Source: Chryseobacterium phosphatilyticum (GTDB lineage: Bacteria; Bacteroidota; Bacteroidia; Flavobacteriales; Weeksellaceae). From it: a DNA stretch of 64,000 nt. The position numbers and the translations under genes are program-made. Location of the stretch: the NCBI RefSeq assembly GCF_002899825.2, contig NZ_PPED02000002.1, positions 160,059 to 224,058 of the forward strand. Direction: 5' to 3'. The notes beneath the pieces are model-generated. The model made no database searches. It was not told the origin of the DNA and worked only from the letters and a program-made list of their open reading frames with translations. The number at the start of each line of letters is the position of its first letter. Position 1 is the first letter of the stretch. This document shows, one piece after another, positions 19,685-29,297 of this stretch.

Positions 19685-22600
19685 ATGAAGAAAATCTTTA
19701 CTTCTCTTTTTTTCTTTTGTTTGTTTGTAATAGTTCAAGCACAATGGACATCGACAACGTTCGAAAGAAAAGGATTTAAAAATGGTTCGCAAACCACGAG
19801 CTATTATTCTTTAGATATTTCATTGTTAAAAGCTCAGCTGGAAAAAGCACCAGAAATGGGAAGAAATGCAAAACCTGTTACGATATCTTTACCAACTTTA
19901 GGGGGTAAAATTGAAAGGTTTGCAGTATATAGTTTTCCAGTTGTTGTCAAAGAACTGGCAGATCAATATCAATTGGGTTCGTATGTAGGAGCCGGAGTAG
20001 ATGATCCTTCAAAATATGTGAGATTTAGCCTTGCTCCCAATGATTTTCAATCTATGATTTTTACTAAAGATGGGTCTGAATTCATTGAACCTGCGAATAC
20101 CAATAAAACCATCTATGAAGTTCACCCGAAAACGGAAGGAGGTAAAGCAGGCTTTGTATGTTCTACTGAGGAAAGTACTCATGACAAGCATGAAATAAAA
20201 AAGCTTTATCAGCAAGGACAATCTTTTCAAAACCAACCCACAGATTTTGCCAGATCTTCAGATCGAAAATACAGAACATTAAGGCTGGCGATGTCGGTGA
20301 CAGGTGAGTATACCCAATTTCACGGAGGAACAGTAGCAGGAGCTTTAACTGCTATTAACGCAACTCTAACCAGAGTTAATGGAGTTTTTGAAAAAGATTT
20401 TGCCCTTCATTTAAATTTACAAAATTTCCCTAATGTTATTTATACTAATCCTGCAACAGATCCCTATTCAGGTCCTGCTGCAGGGATGGGAGGTAATCCA
20501 TTCAGTAATCCGGATGGATGGAGCCTTCAATTAAAAAATACACTTGAAACAAATGTTGGGCTTGCTAATTATGATATTGGGCATTTATTTGGTGCTTCAG
20601 GAGGAGGAGGAATGGCAGGATGTGTAGGATGTGTCTGTGAGGATGTAGCTGTCCCAAATCAAAGTAATGGTAAAGGTTCAGGATATACATCGCCTTCTAA
20701 CGGGGTTCCACAAGGTGATACTTTTGACATAGATTTTGTAGCTCATGAAATGGGACATCAATTAGGAGGTTATCATACATTTACCTATCAGAACCAAGGA
20801 AATCAAGCGCAGATGGAACCTGGGTCAGGATCCACAATTATGGCTTATGCCGGTGTTGCGGATGCCCAAGGCGTTACCCCTCCTGCAGGCACTTCTTTTA
20901 ATTTACAACAAAATAGTGATGCCTACTTTTTTAAGAAAAGTATAGACGATATTCAAGTTGTCTTATCACAAAAAGTATGTGATGTTGAAACTCCGGTAGC
21001 AAATAATCCACCGGTAATTGGGCCTCTTCCAACATACACTATTCCAAAAGGGACAGCCTTCGTACTTACCGCTTCGGTTACAGATGCAGAAAACGATCCT
21101 ATGACTTATGCTTGGGAAGAAGTAGACCTGATGACAGGGCAGATTAATGCTGTTAATCTTGGAACAACCACGGAAGGCCCTTCCTTCAGGTCTTTAATGC
21201 CAACTACAAGTCCTACCCGCTATTTTCCAAGATTATCCTCTGTATTGGCTGGGGTTTTAAACAATTCGAATAACCTTTGGGAGGCTGTATCTACTGTGGC
21301 CAGAACTTCAAAATTTGCGATTACAGTACGTGATAATAATCCGGTGGCAAATCAGCAGCAAACACAAACAGCCGTTCAAACCATTACAGTAGGAAATAAC
21401 GGACCATTTAAGGTCAATCCAACAACGGTTTATAATAATGGGCCTACAACCGTAACCTGGGATGTAGTAAATACAAATACAGCTCCTTATAATGCTGCTA
21501 ATGTTAAAATAGATTTTACAACAGATAACGGAGTTACCTGGAACGTAGTGTCTGCTTCAACACCCAATGATGGAACTGAATCTCTGGATTTCAGCTCTTT
21601 CCCCCTTACGGTTGGAGGAACAGCAAAAATCAGGGTAAGTGCCATTAATAATGTTTTTTATGCCATAGGTACAGCTCCAATAGAAACATTACCTGTTTGT
21701 ACATCTAATCCTCCGGGAGGTGTTCAGGTTACGACAACCACACAGACCACTGCAACTATTACATGGAATGCTTCGTACAATGCGACATATGTCGTACAAT
21801 ATAGAGTAGCGGGGACAACAGCGTGGACAACAGTTACACCGGCTCCGACAACAAATACAGTAACGCTTACGGGGTTAACAGCCGGAACCCATTATGAAGT
21901 TCAGATTGCAAATGTATGTGCGGGAGTGACGGGAAGTTTTTCCGCTATCACCATTTTCATGACTCCTTACTGTGCCGCAACTTCCAGTAATGCAAATAAT
22001 GGATATATTTCAAATGTAACCGTAGCTGCCACCAACTCCTATACGATGAGCAATAACTCAGGAGCTAATAATTACACAGATTACTCTGCGGATACTGCAA
22101 AATTAATTACTCTTGTAAGAGGAACAACTACCAACAATATTTCTGTCGCTAAATCATGGCCCGCCAGTACGAGCAGTAAAGCAATAAGTGTTTGGATAGA
22201 TTTTGATAAAAACGGTACATTTGATACTTCCGAAAGAATTTTAAATGGATCTAATAATACAACGACTCCGGTAACAGGTACATTTGTCGTACCTGCAACA
22301 GCATATGCCGGACCACTTACTACGCGTATGCGTGTATTGATGCGAAATACAAATAATCCGAGTCCATGTGGAAATTTCACTGATGGAGAAGTAGAAGATT
22401 ACGCAGTGAAAATTATTGATATGCCGCAATGTACAAGTGCTGCACCTTCTAATATTACTATTACTAATCTTACTCCAACATCTGCCAATGTATCATGGGC
22501 TGCAACAACGGGAGCAACATATGTCTTGAGATGGAGAAAAGTAGGTACTACGGTATGGACAACCATAGATCCTGTGCCTGCTCCAATAAATAATTATACC

Positions 22601-24706
22601 ATTTCAGGTCTGGAAGAACAGACTAAATATGAAGTTCAGGTGGCTACAAAATGTAATGGTGCTGCTCAGGGTGCATTTTCACCTTTACAACAATTCACCA
22701 CACCAGCATTGTCATATTGTTCAATGACAGGTACAGGAACTAATGATCATATTTCAAACGTGACCGTTACTTCTGTGAATCCTGCATTACCTGTAATGAC
22801 TAATAATTCTGTGCAAACCAACTACATCAGCTATACTACACCGGCAACCTTAATCACATTAGAAATTGGTTCTGTCAATAACAAAATATCTGTAGGAAAA
22901 GGATGGACAGGAGCCACCGGTAATACAGCTGTTGCAGCTTGGATTGACTTTAACAGAGACGGGCAATTTGACAATTCAGAAAGGATTATCAATTCTACAG
23001 CAAGTACCACAACGCCTGTCTCCGGTTTATTTGGAGTTCCTGCAAATGCATATTCAGGACCACTGACTACTACAATGAGAGTTGTATTGCAGCGTACGAG
23101 CTCTCCTACAATGTGTCAAAATGCAATTAATGGAGAAGTAGAAGATTATGTTGTAAGATTAAAGCCTTGTAGTACAGATACACCAACTGGGCTTTCATTC
23201 AATACTATAACTCATAATTCTGCTATAGTTAACTGGACGGGAGCTACGAACAATCTTACCTATCTCCTGCAATACAGAGTAATAGGAGCTGCTACCTGGA
23301 CTGAGATATATGTTACAAATGTTCCGCATACATTAAATAACTTGCTTCCTTCTACTACTTATGAGGTTCAGGTTGCTGCCAATTGCGGAATTACGGCAGG
23401 GACATTTACTGCTATCAAAACATTTACAACAAGATGTGACCCTACTCCTCCTGGTATCACAGTCAGCTCTATTACAACAAATTCTGCTTTAATTACCTGG
23501 AATCCTAGTGTAGTGGGGGTTGCTTATACGATGAGGTGGAGAAAAGTAGGTACTGTAGGATGGCCAAATCCTGATATTCCTTTACCTGCTGCCCCTGTTA
23601 ATACATATACTCTTGGTGGTTTAGACCCATATACAACTTATGAAGTACAGATTGCCAATAAATGTGCCGGAGAAACAACCTGGAATCCATATTCAAACCC
23701 GGCAGTATTTACTACAGAAAGAACTTGTGAGCTTCCGCCTCCGGGCTTAACAATAACTCAGCTATTGCCTACATCAGCAGAAGTAAAATGGGATCCTTTC
23801 CCTGGGGCAACTTATATTTTGAGATATAGAAAAGTAGGAATTCCAAGTTGGACAAATATTTCTGTCAATACCAATACTCATATTTTAACCGGATTAGCAG
23901 AGTTGACGAAATATGAGATGCAGGTGGCTAATATTTGTAACGGAACACCAGGTACATTTACCCCTCCTTACTATTTTACAACCCCTACTGTAATCTATTG
24001 CAAGATGGCTTCTGGAAGTTCTACTGGTGAACATATTGCAAAAGTAACGGTTAAACCAAATGGAAAACCTATGATGGAAAATGCCTCAGGAGCATCAACT
24101 TATACAGATTATACAGGAGTTCCTAAAACATTCATTGAGTTAATTCAGGGGTCTACGGATAATGAAATCATTATTGAGAAAAAATGGACCGGTAATACAT
24201 ATAATGAAGGAATTGCAGTATGGATCGACTTCAACAGAAATGGAGAGTTTGATATTAACGAAAGAGTATTCACCTCACCTCCAAATACGACATCCCCGGT
24301 ATCAGGAAAATTCAATGTACCTGTTGATGCTTTTGTTAGTATGACGGATTATAAATATGTGGTAATGAGGATAGCTATGCAGAGAGATGGTGTTCCGGTG
24401 AATTGTCTAAACTTTAAAAATGGTGAAGTGGAAGACTATTCTGTAAGAATTTCCAGAAAAGGTATTCCTAGCCCTATTGATCAGACAGGTATATTAATTT
24501 ATCCTAACCCTGTAAGTTCAATACTATATGTAAAAAATATCAGCAAAAAAGCCAAGTATAAAATTTACAATGCCGTAGGGCAAATTATTGCTGATGGTAT
24601 TCTCTTGAATAATCAGATTAATGTAAGTAAACTGATTAACGGTGTTTATGTATTGGATGTAGATGATAACGGAAATACTGCTCAGAAGAAATTTATAAAA
24701 GAATAA
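19685..24706 (+). CDS. Secreted reprolysin-like zinc metallopeptidase with multiple FN3/GEVED modules and T9SS sorting domain
   Basis: A 1673-residue paralogue of the protease at 11360. The signal peptide ends near VQAQ (residue 19), and the propeptide region with KIERFAVYSFPVVVKELADQ is nearly the same as in the first protease. The zinc motif HEMGHQLGGYH spans residues 354-364, followed by SGSTIMAYAG; the CVGCVC cluster precedes it. The C-terminal two-thirds follow the plan of the 14686 protein: FN3 near 671, 915, 1161, 1250 and 1348, GEVED near 761, 1012 and 1437, and a T9SS type A tail with IYPNPVSSILYVKN. It therefore looks like the protease head of the first gene joined to the repeat body of the second, perhaps by domain shuffling within the cluster. 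It has its own promoter and terminator. Confidence 0.9.
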   Translation: MKKIFTSLFFFCLFVIVQAQWTSTTFERKGFKNGSQTTSYYSLDISLLKAQLEKAPEMGRNAKPVTISLPTLGGKIERFAVYSFPVVVKELADQYQLGSYVGAGVDDPSKYVRFSLAPNDFQSMIFTKDGSEFIEPANTNKTIYEVHPKTEGGKAGFVCSTEESTHDKHEIKKLYQQGQSFQNQPTDFARSSDRKYRTLRLAMSVTGEYTQFHGGTVAGALTAINATLTRVNGVFEKDFALHLNLQNFPNVIYTNPATDPYSGPAAGMGGNPFSNPDGWSLQLKNTLETNVGLANYDIGHLFGASGGGGMAGCVGCVCEDVAVPNQSNGKGSGYTSPSNGVPQGDTFDIDFVAHEMGHQLGGYHTFTYQNQGNQAQMEPGSGSTIMAYAGVADAQGVTPPAGTSFNLQQNSDAYFFKKSIDDIQVVLSQKVCDVETPVANNPPVIGPLPTYTIPKGTAFVLTASVTDAENDPMTYAWEEVDLMTGQINAVNLGTTTEGPSFRSLMPTTSPTRYFPRLSSVLAGVLNNSNNLWEAVSTVARTSKFAITVRDNNPVANQQQTQTAVQTITVGNNGPFKVNPTTVYNNGPTTVTWDVVNTNTAPYNAANVKIDFTTDNGVTWNVVSASTPNDGTESLDFSSFPLTVGGTAKIRVSAINNVFYAIGTAPIETLPVCTSNPPGGVQVTTTTQTTATITWNASYNATYVVQYRVAGTTAWTTVTPAPTTNTVTLTGLTAGTHYEVQIANVCAGVTGSFSAITIFMTPYCAATSSNANNGYISNVTVAATNSYTMSNNSGANNYTDYSADTAKLITLVRGTTTNNISVAKSWPASTSSKAISVWIDFDKNGTFDTSERILNGSNNTTTPVTGTFVVPATAYAGPLTTRMRVLMRNTNNPSPCGNFTDGEVEDYAVKIIDMPQCTSAAPSNITITNLTPTSANVSWAATTGATYVLRWRKVGTTVWTTIDPVPAPINNYTISGLEEQTKYEVQVATKCNGAAQGAFSPLQQFTTPALSYCSMTGTGTNDHISNVTVTSVNPALPVMTNNSVQTNYISYTTPATLITLEIGSVNNKISVGKGWTGATGNTAVAAWIDFNRDGQFDNSERIINSTASTTTPVSGLFGVPANAYSGPLTTTMRVVLQRTSSPTMCQNAINGEVEDYVVRLKPCSTDTPTGLSFNTITHNSAIVNWTGATNNLTYLLQYRVIGAATWTEIYVTNVPHTLNNLLPSTTYEVQVAANCGITAGTFTAIKTFTTRCDPTPPGITVSSITTNSALITWNPSVVGVAYTMRWRKVGTVGWPNPDIPLPAAPVNTYTLGGLDPYTTYEVQIANKCAGETTWNPYSNPAVFTTERTCELPPPGLTITQLLPTSAEVKWDPFPGATYILRYRKVGIPSWTNISVNTNTHILTGLAELTKYEMQVANICNGTPGTFTPPYYFTTPTVIYCKMASGSSTGEHIAKVTVKPNGKPMMENASGASTYTDYTGVPKTFIELIQGSTDNEIIIEKKWTGNTYNEGIAVWIDFNRNGEFDINERVFTSPPNTTSPVSGKFNVPVDAFVSMTDYKYVVMRIAMQRDGVPVNCLNFKNGEVEDYSVRISRKGIPSPIDQTGILIYPNPVSSILYVKNISKKAKYKIYNAVGQIIADGILLNNQINVSKLINGVYVLDVDDNGNTAQKKFIKE

Positions 24707-24720
24707 TTAACTTAAGATAG

Positions 24721-24752
24721 AATAAGCCTCCATGCCTGGAGGCTTATTTTTT
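24721..24752 (+). terminator. Rho-independent terminator
   Basis: Perfect 12-bp stem aataagcctcca / tggaggcttatt with loop tgcc and a T-run, 14 bases after the stop. Confidence 0.9.
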
Positions 24753-25293
24753 AATTAATAATTCAATTGATTTGAAAAAAATAATTTAATAGATCTGTGT
24801 TGTTTTATTTTTTCAATCAAATGACTTTATTTATATTAAATTAATATCTATTATTCTTTTTGATTGTTTTATTGTAAATAATTATGTATTTTAGTTACAT
24901 TAATGCAATGTGTGTTGGGGCAGTGAAAAATATTCTCTTTTTCTTACTAAAATAATGATTCTTAACCTTAATGCTCTCCAACCAGAGAATTGATAATGGT
25001 TGTAAGTCAGAAAGATTATTTATGATTAAAATGAAAAAAACACTAAAAGATGATAAATGAGTACAACCTTTTTTATAATCTTTTTTACAGAATGTACACA
25101 AGAAAATTTTAAAAATAATATACTTTATGAATAAGTAGGGATCAAATCGATTGTGAAATATTTATAATATGATTTGGTGCTGATATTTGATCATTAAAAT
25201 AGCGAATTAGTCAAATTCCGGTAATAAAAAGGAATTCCGGGGGCTATGATACGAAAGAAATTTATTTAAAGGATAATTAAATATAAGTAAACG
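24753..25293 (+). other. AT-rich intergenic region without a recognisable gene
   Basis: About 540 very AT-rich bases. I see no credible ORF. An inverted repeat GATCAAAT (25140-25147) / ATTTGATC (25185-25192) and a second one around AATTCC / GGAATT (25214-25236) lie 60-150 bases before the next start. A near-consensus -7 box, GATATTTG at 25182-25189, overlaps the first repeat and is the best promoter guess. Confidence 0.4.
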
Positions 25294-27717
25294 ATGACAA
25301 AAAAATACTTTTTTTTAATAGTACTTCTATGGTTTGTTACTATCGGCTTGGCATTCCAATCATGTACTACACCAAGTTTGCCATACAGTCAGGATTTTAC
25401 AGCCAATGATGGTAATTTTACTTTTGTTAATTCACAGCAGACCAATAAATGGTTTTATGGTAGTGCAGCCGGAAACCCTCCTAATGCTATTTATGTATCG
25501 GATAGCAATGGGAACTCAAACACCTATAATATAATTGCACCCAGTGTTACCCATGCTTATGTTGCTATTTCTATCCCGACCGGAACAACTATTTGTAATT
25601 TATCATTCGATTGGAAGGCGGCAGGGGAAGATTTGGAAGACTATTTAAGAGTATGGCTGGTTCCCTCGTCTTATACACCTACGGCGGGTTCACAAATTAC
25701 AACAGGATCCGGAAGAATCAGGATAGGTAATGACTTCAATCAACAAACCGGCTGGCAGACGTACCTTAATTCCAATTTGAATCTGAGTAGCTTTGCAGGG
25801 GGAACCATGCGCCTGGTTTTCGAATGGAGAAATAATGGAAGTGGAGGGATTCAGCCTCCCGGAGCTATTGATAATATTATGCTCAATAGCTGTCTTATCC
25901 CTAATCCGATATCGGTATCTCCAATATCAGCTACGGCTGCTACTCTCAATTGGGCTGTTCCTTCTGCTGTTCCTGCAGGGGGATATGAATATTATCTTTC
26001 GGGTCTAAGCACTCCACCTAATAGCGCAAGCATTCCAACAGGAAGCTCAGTTTCCACTACCGTAAATGTATCCCAATTGCTGCCCAATACAACGTATTAT
26101 TGGTGGGTACGCTCTGTGTGTTCTTCTTCAGGCAAGAGTCCCTGGGTACAAGGTCCCAATTTTACGACGCTTAGTTGTGGCACTGTCGCTCCGGTCGTAA
26201 CAGTGAGTGGAGTTACTTTTAATTCCGCTACGATAAGCTGGCCGGTAACTAATAATGCAGAATCTTATTCTATAAAATACAGACCTGTGGGTACTACAAC
26301 CTGGACTATAGTAAATCAACCGGCAGCTGTTCCCCCATTGACGACTAATACTTTGAATTTACTTAATAGTTTGTTACCAGATACATTATATGAAATAGAA
26401 ATTGCCATAGTATGCAATAATATAACGGGAGGATATTCTCATAATGAATTCTTAACAGAATGTAGTCCTGTGCCTCCTAACGTGACAATTGGAAATGTTA
26501 CCACAAATTCAGCTTTGATAACATGGAGTCCATTAGCATTGAACCCTATATATCTAATGAGATGGAGAGAAGTCGGAACACAGCAATGGAATTCTGTAAA
26601 CCTACCTCTTCCACCTGTGAATACATTTGTTCTGACAGGACTAATCAGCAACAAAACCTATGAAATTCAAATTGCTAATACCAAATGCCTACCTGTTACA
26701 TACTCAAATTCAAAAGTATTTACTACCGAGAGAGTATGTGAATTACCACCTCCAGGATTAACGATTACTCAACTTTTACCAACTAAAGCAGATGTTAAAT
26801 GGGATCCCTTTCCGGGAGCAACTTATATTTTAAGGTATAGAAAAGTAGGAATTCCAAGCTGGACGGAAGTGGCAACATCCGTAAATAATGTGGTATTGAC
26901 GGGGTTGATAGAAATGACCAAATATGAAATGCAGGTAGTAAATATCTGCAATGGGATAGCAGGTGCGTACAGTCCTTTATATTTTTTTACAACTCCTACT
27001 GTGGTTTATTGTGGTATGGCTTCAGGAAATTCAGCCGGGGAGCATATTGCAAAGGTTGTTGTTAAACCAAAAGAAAAATCTATAATGGAAAATGCTTCCG
27101 GAGCATCTACTTATACAGATTATACAGGGGTTTCTAAAACGTTCATTGGACTGATTCAAGGATCTATTGATAATGAAATTATTGTTGAAAAGAAATGGAC
27201 AGGCACTACTTATGATGAAGGTATTACAGTATGGATTGACTTCAATAGAAATGGAGATTTTGACATCAACGAAAGAATATTCAATTCATCTCCCAATAGG
27301 ATATCTCCGGTATCAGGTAAATTCAATGTGCCTCAGAATGCTTTTGTAAGCATGACAGATCATGAATATGTAGTCATGAGAGTTGCTATGCGAAGAGGAG
27401 GCATTCCTTTGAATTGTACAAATTTTACAAATGGAGAAGTTGAAGACTATAAAGTGAAAATTTCTAAAAATATAATACCTAATCCGGTTAATCAAAATGA
27501 TATCCTATTTTATCCTAATCCGGTACACACCATTTTACATGTGAAGAATATCAATCCAAAAGCTGATTACAAAATTTATAATGTTGATGGGCGGGTGGTC
27601 ACAAATGGTATTCTCCTGAATAATCAACTGGATGTGAGTAAGCTTATTAATGCTGTTTATGTAATAGAGATTAATGATAATGGTACAATAGTACAAAAGA
27701 AATTTGTTAAAGAATAG
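25294..27717 (+). CDS. Secreted FN3/GEVED protein with N-terminal MAM-like domain and T9SS type A sorting domain
   Basis: An 807-residue exported protein with a signal peptide of about 22 residues. Residues about 28-200 look like a MAM or choice-of-anchor J jelly-roll (PYSQDFTANDG at the start, LSFDWKAAGEDLEDYLRVWL in the middle, IDNI at the end). FN3 domains follow near 205, 293, 391 and 482, then a GEVED domain (about 571-728, with DFNRNGDFDINE and GEVEDY) and a T9SS type A tail with FYPNPVHTILHVKN. No catalytic motif is visible. The last 325 residues align closely with the C-termini of the 14686 and 19685 proteins. It completes the alternating peptidase/non-peptidase cluster. Confidence 0.85.
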   Translation: MTKKYFFLIVLLWFVTIGLAFQSCTTPSLPYSQDFTANDGNFTFVNSQQTNKWFYGSAAGNPPNAIYVSDSNGNSNTYNIIAPSVTHAYVAISIPTGTTICNLSFDWKAAGEDLEDYLRVWLVPSSYTPTAGSQITTGSGRIRIGNDFNQQTGWQTYLNSNLNLSSFAGGTMRLVFEWRNNGSGGIQPPGAIDNIMLNSCLIPNPISVSPISATAATLNWAVPSAVPAGGYEYYLSGLSTPPNSASIPTGSSVSTTVNVSQLLPNTTYYWWVRSVCSSSGKSPWVQGPNFTTLSCGTVAPVVTVSGVTFNSATISWPVTNNAESYSIKYRPVGTTTWTIVNQPAAVPPLTTNTLNLLNSLLPDTLYEIEIAIVCNNITGGYSHNEFLTECSPVPPNVTIGNVTTNSALITWSPLALNPIYLMRWREVGTQQWNSVNLPLPPVNTFVLTGLISNKTYEIQIANTKCLPVTYSNSKVFTTERVCELPPPGLTITQLLPTKADVKWDPFPGATYILRYRKVGIPSWTEVATSVNNVVLTGLIEMTKYEMQVVNICNGIAGAYSPLYFFTTPTVVYCGMASGNSAGEHIAKVVVKPKEKSIMENASGASTYTDYTGVSKTFIGLIQGSIDNEIIVEKKWTGTTYDEGITVWIDFNRNGDFDINERIFNSSPNRISPVSGKFNVPQNAFVSMTDHEYVVMRVAMRRGGIPLNCTNFTNGEVEDYKVKISKNIIPNPVNQNDILFYPNPVHTILHVKNINPKADYKIYNVDGRVVTNGILLNNQLDVSKLINAVYVIEINDNGTIVQKKFVKE

Positions 27718-27742
27718 ATGAGATACCCGGGATAATTACAAT

Positions 27743-27778
27743 AAAAAACTCGTTAGAGAGATCTAACGAGTTTTTTAT
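27743..27778. terminator. Bidirectional terminator between convergent genes
   Basis: Perfect 15-bp stem aaaaaactcgttaga / tctaacgagtttttt with a 4-base loop, flanked by A-run and T-run, between the stops of the 25294 gene (plus) and coaE (minus, stop at 27779). Confidence 0.9.
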
Positions 27779-28408
27779 TTACTCAATACTAAAAACTACT
27801 TTTTCAGTCTGTTCTTTTAATTCTTCCAGATTAGTATTGTTATAAATAATACAATCTGCTATTTTTATTTTATCTTTTTCAGGCATTTGCTTTTCCATAA
27901 CGGATTGTACTTCACGGTATGTTTTATCATCCCTGTCCATTACTCTTTTGATTCTGATATTATCTTCTGCGGTGACTAAAAGAGATTTGTAACATTGTCT
28001 GTTGAGTTTGAGTTCAAACAGTAATGCTGTTTCTTTAAAAACCAGATATTTGGTTTGCTTTTTAACCCAGTTTTCAAAATCAATGCGTACTGCGGGATGG
28101 ATGATCTCATTTAATTGTTGAAGTAGCTCCCTGTTATTGAAAACTTTATCCGCAACATATTTTCTGTCATACCTGCCGTTTTCATCATATGATGCATCAC
28201 CTAGTAAATCCTTTATTTTAATTTTAAGTTCTTCACTGTCATTAACAATGGTTTTTGCTCTGTCATCAGAATAATAAACGGGAAATCCGAATTCTTCAAT
28301 AAAATGAGCCACTGTTGTCTTTCCTGATCCGATTCCTCCTGTTAATCCAATAATCTTGGGCGCCGGTTCCGGTTCCGGTTGTTGTGCTTCTGAATGTAAT
28401 TCTTCCAT
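27779..28408 (-). CDS. coaE: Dephospho-CoA kinase
   Basis: Last step of coenzyme A synthesis: ATP-dependent phosphorylation of the ribose 3'-hydroxyl of dephospho-CoA in the cytosol. The P-loop GLTGGIGSGKTT is at about residues 22-33 and the following FPVYYSDDRAK carries the conserved Asp of the family. An N-terminal extension of about 18 residues (EAQQPEPEPAP) is unusual and low-complexity; a start nearer IIGLTGG has no ATG. At 209 residues the size is normal. It is the last gene of a minus-strand group with ruvB, 9 bases after the MBL-fold gene. Confidence 0.93.
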   Translation of the reverse strand: MEELHSEAQQPEPEPAPKIIGLTGGIGSGKTTVAHFIEEFGFPVYYSDDRAKTIVNDSEELKIKIKDLLGDASYDENGRYDRKYVADKVFNNRELLQQLNEIIHPAVRIDFENWVKKQTKYLVFKETALLFELKLNRQCYKSLLVTAEDNIRIKRVMDRDDKTYREVQSVMEKQMPEKDKIKIADCIIYNNTNLEELKEQTEKVVFSIE

Positions 28409-28417
28409 GATTAAAAA

Positions 28418-29284
28418 TTAATATCCAAAAACATCATTTAAACTAAACGTCTCATCCAGCCTTACCCCTTTTTCCGTCATTTTAAGACTTCCCAGCTCGT
28501 TGTGAGCATCATGTTCGAAAAACAATAAATATTCATTGTCTACACACTGTTTCAGAAATTTTCCTTTTTCTTCCATCGTCAAAAGAGGTCTTGTATCATA
28601 TCCCATTACATACACAGGGTTGATATGCCCTGCAGTAGGTATAAGATCTGCAGCAAAAACAATTGTTTTTTCCTGATACTGAATAACCGGAAGCATTTGC
28701 TTTTCTGTATGACCGTCTACAAAAATAACATCCATTTTCAGGTCCGGAGCAAATCCGTAATTGCCGGTTGTTGGAAGAGGTAAAAAGTTCAATTGTCCAC
28801 TTTCCTGCATCGGAAGAATATTTTCTTTCAGGAAACTTGCTTTCTCTCTTGCATTAGGTTCTGTAGCCCACTGCCAATGATTTTCATTTGTCCAGAATTG
28901 TGCATTTTTAAATGCAGGTCTGTATCCTGTTCTGTCATCATTCCATTCAATAGCACCACCACAGTGGTCAAAGTGAAGGTGAGTAAGGAAAACATCGGTA
29001 ATATCTTCCTTTACAAAACCATATTTTTTTAGATTTTTATCAAGGCTGTCATCTCCCCAAAGAGAATAGTGGCCAAAGAATTTATCATCTTGTTTATTTC
29101 CAAGACCACAATCTACCAGAATAAGCTTCTTGCCGTCTTCAATAAGCAGGGAACGGGTTCCCAGTTCGATTAAGTTTTTTTCGTCTGCAGGATTGGTTTT
29201 TTCCCACAGACTCTTTGGGACGACTCCGAACATCGCACCGCCGTCCAGTTTAAATTTTCCACATTGTATTGGATATAACTTCAT
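28418..29284 (-). CDS. MBL-fold metallohydrolase
   Basis: A 288-residue cytosolic metallo-beta-lactamase-fold hydrolase. The zinc motif THLHFDHCGG (HxHxDH) is near residue 120, with further ligand candidates in VDGHTEKQMLP (near 208), FAADLIPTAGH (near 230) and FEHDAHNELG near the end. The architecture is that of the N-acyl homoserine lactonase-like group, but many members act on other esters or lactones, so the substrate is unassigned. It lies 13 bases after the PaiB-like gene and 9 before coaE, so it is probably in the ruvB operon. Confidence 0.85.
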   Translation of the reverse strand: MKLYPIQCGKFKLDGGAMFGVVPKSLWEKTNPADEKNLIELGTRSLLIEDGKKLILVDCGLGNKQDDKFFGHYSLWGDDSLDKNLKKYGFVKEDITDVFLTHLHFDHCGGAIEWNDDRTGYRPAFKNAQFWTNENHWQWATEPNAREKASFLKENILPMQESGQLNFLPLPTTGNYGFAPDLKMDVIFVDGHTEKQMLPVIQYQEKTIVFAADLIPTAGHINPVYVMGYDTRPLLTMEEKGKFLKQCVDNEYLLFFEHDAHNELGSLKMTEKGVRLDETFSLNDVFGY

Positions 29285-29297
29285 ATGTATATTTTGA

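Noticed and set aside
14686..27717. Regular repeats considered as CRISPR or satellite
   Set aside because: They are FN3/GEVED coding repeats of about 270-450 bases without short direct repeats and spacers.
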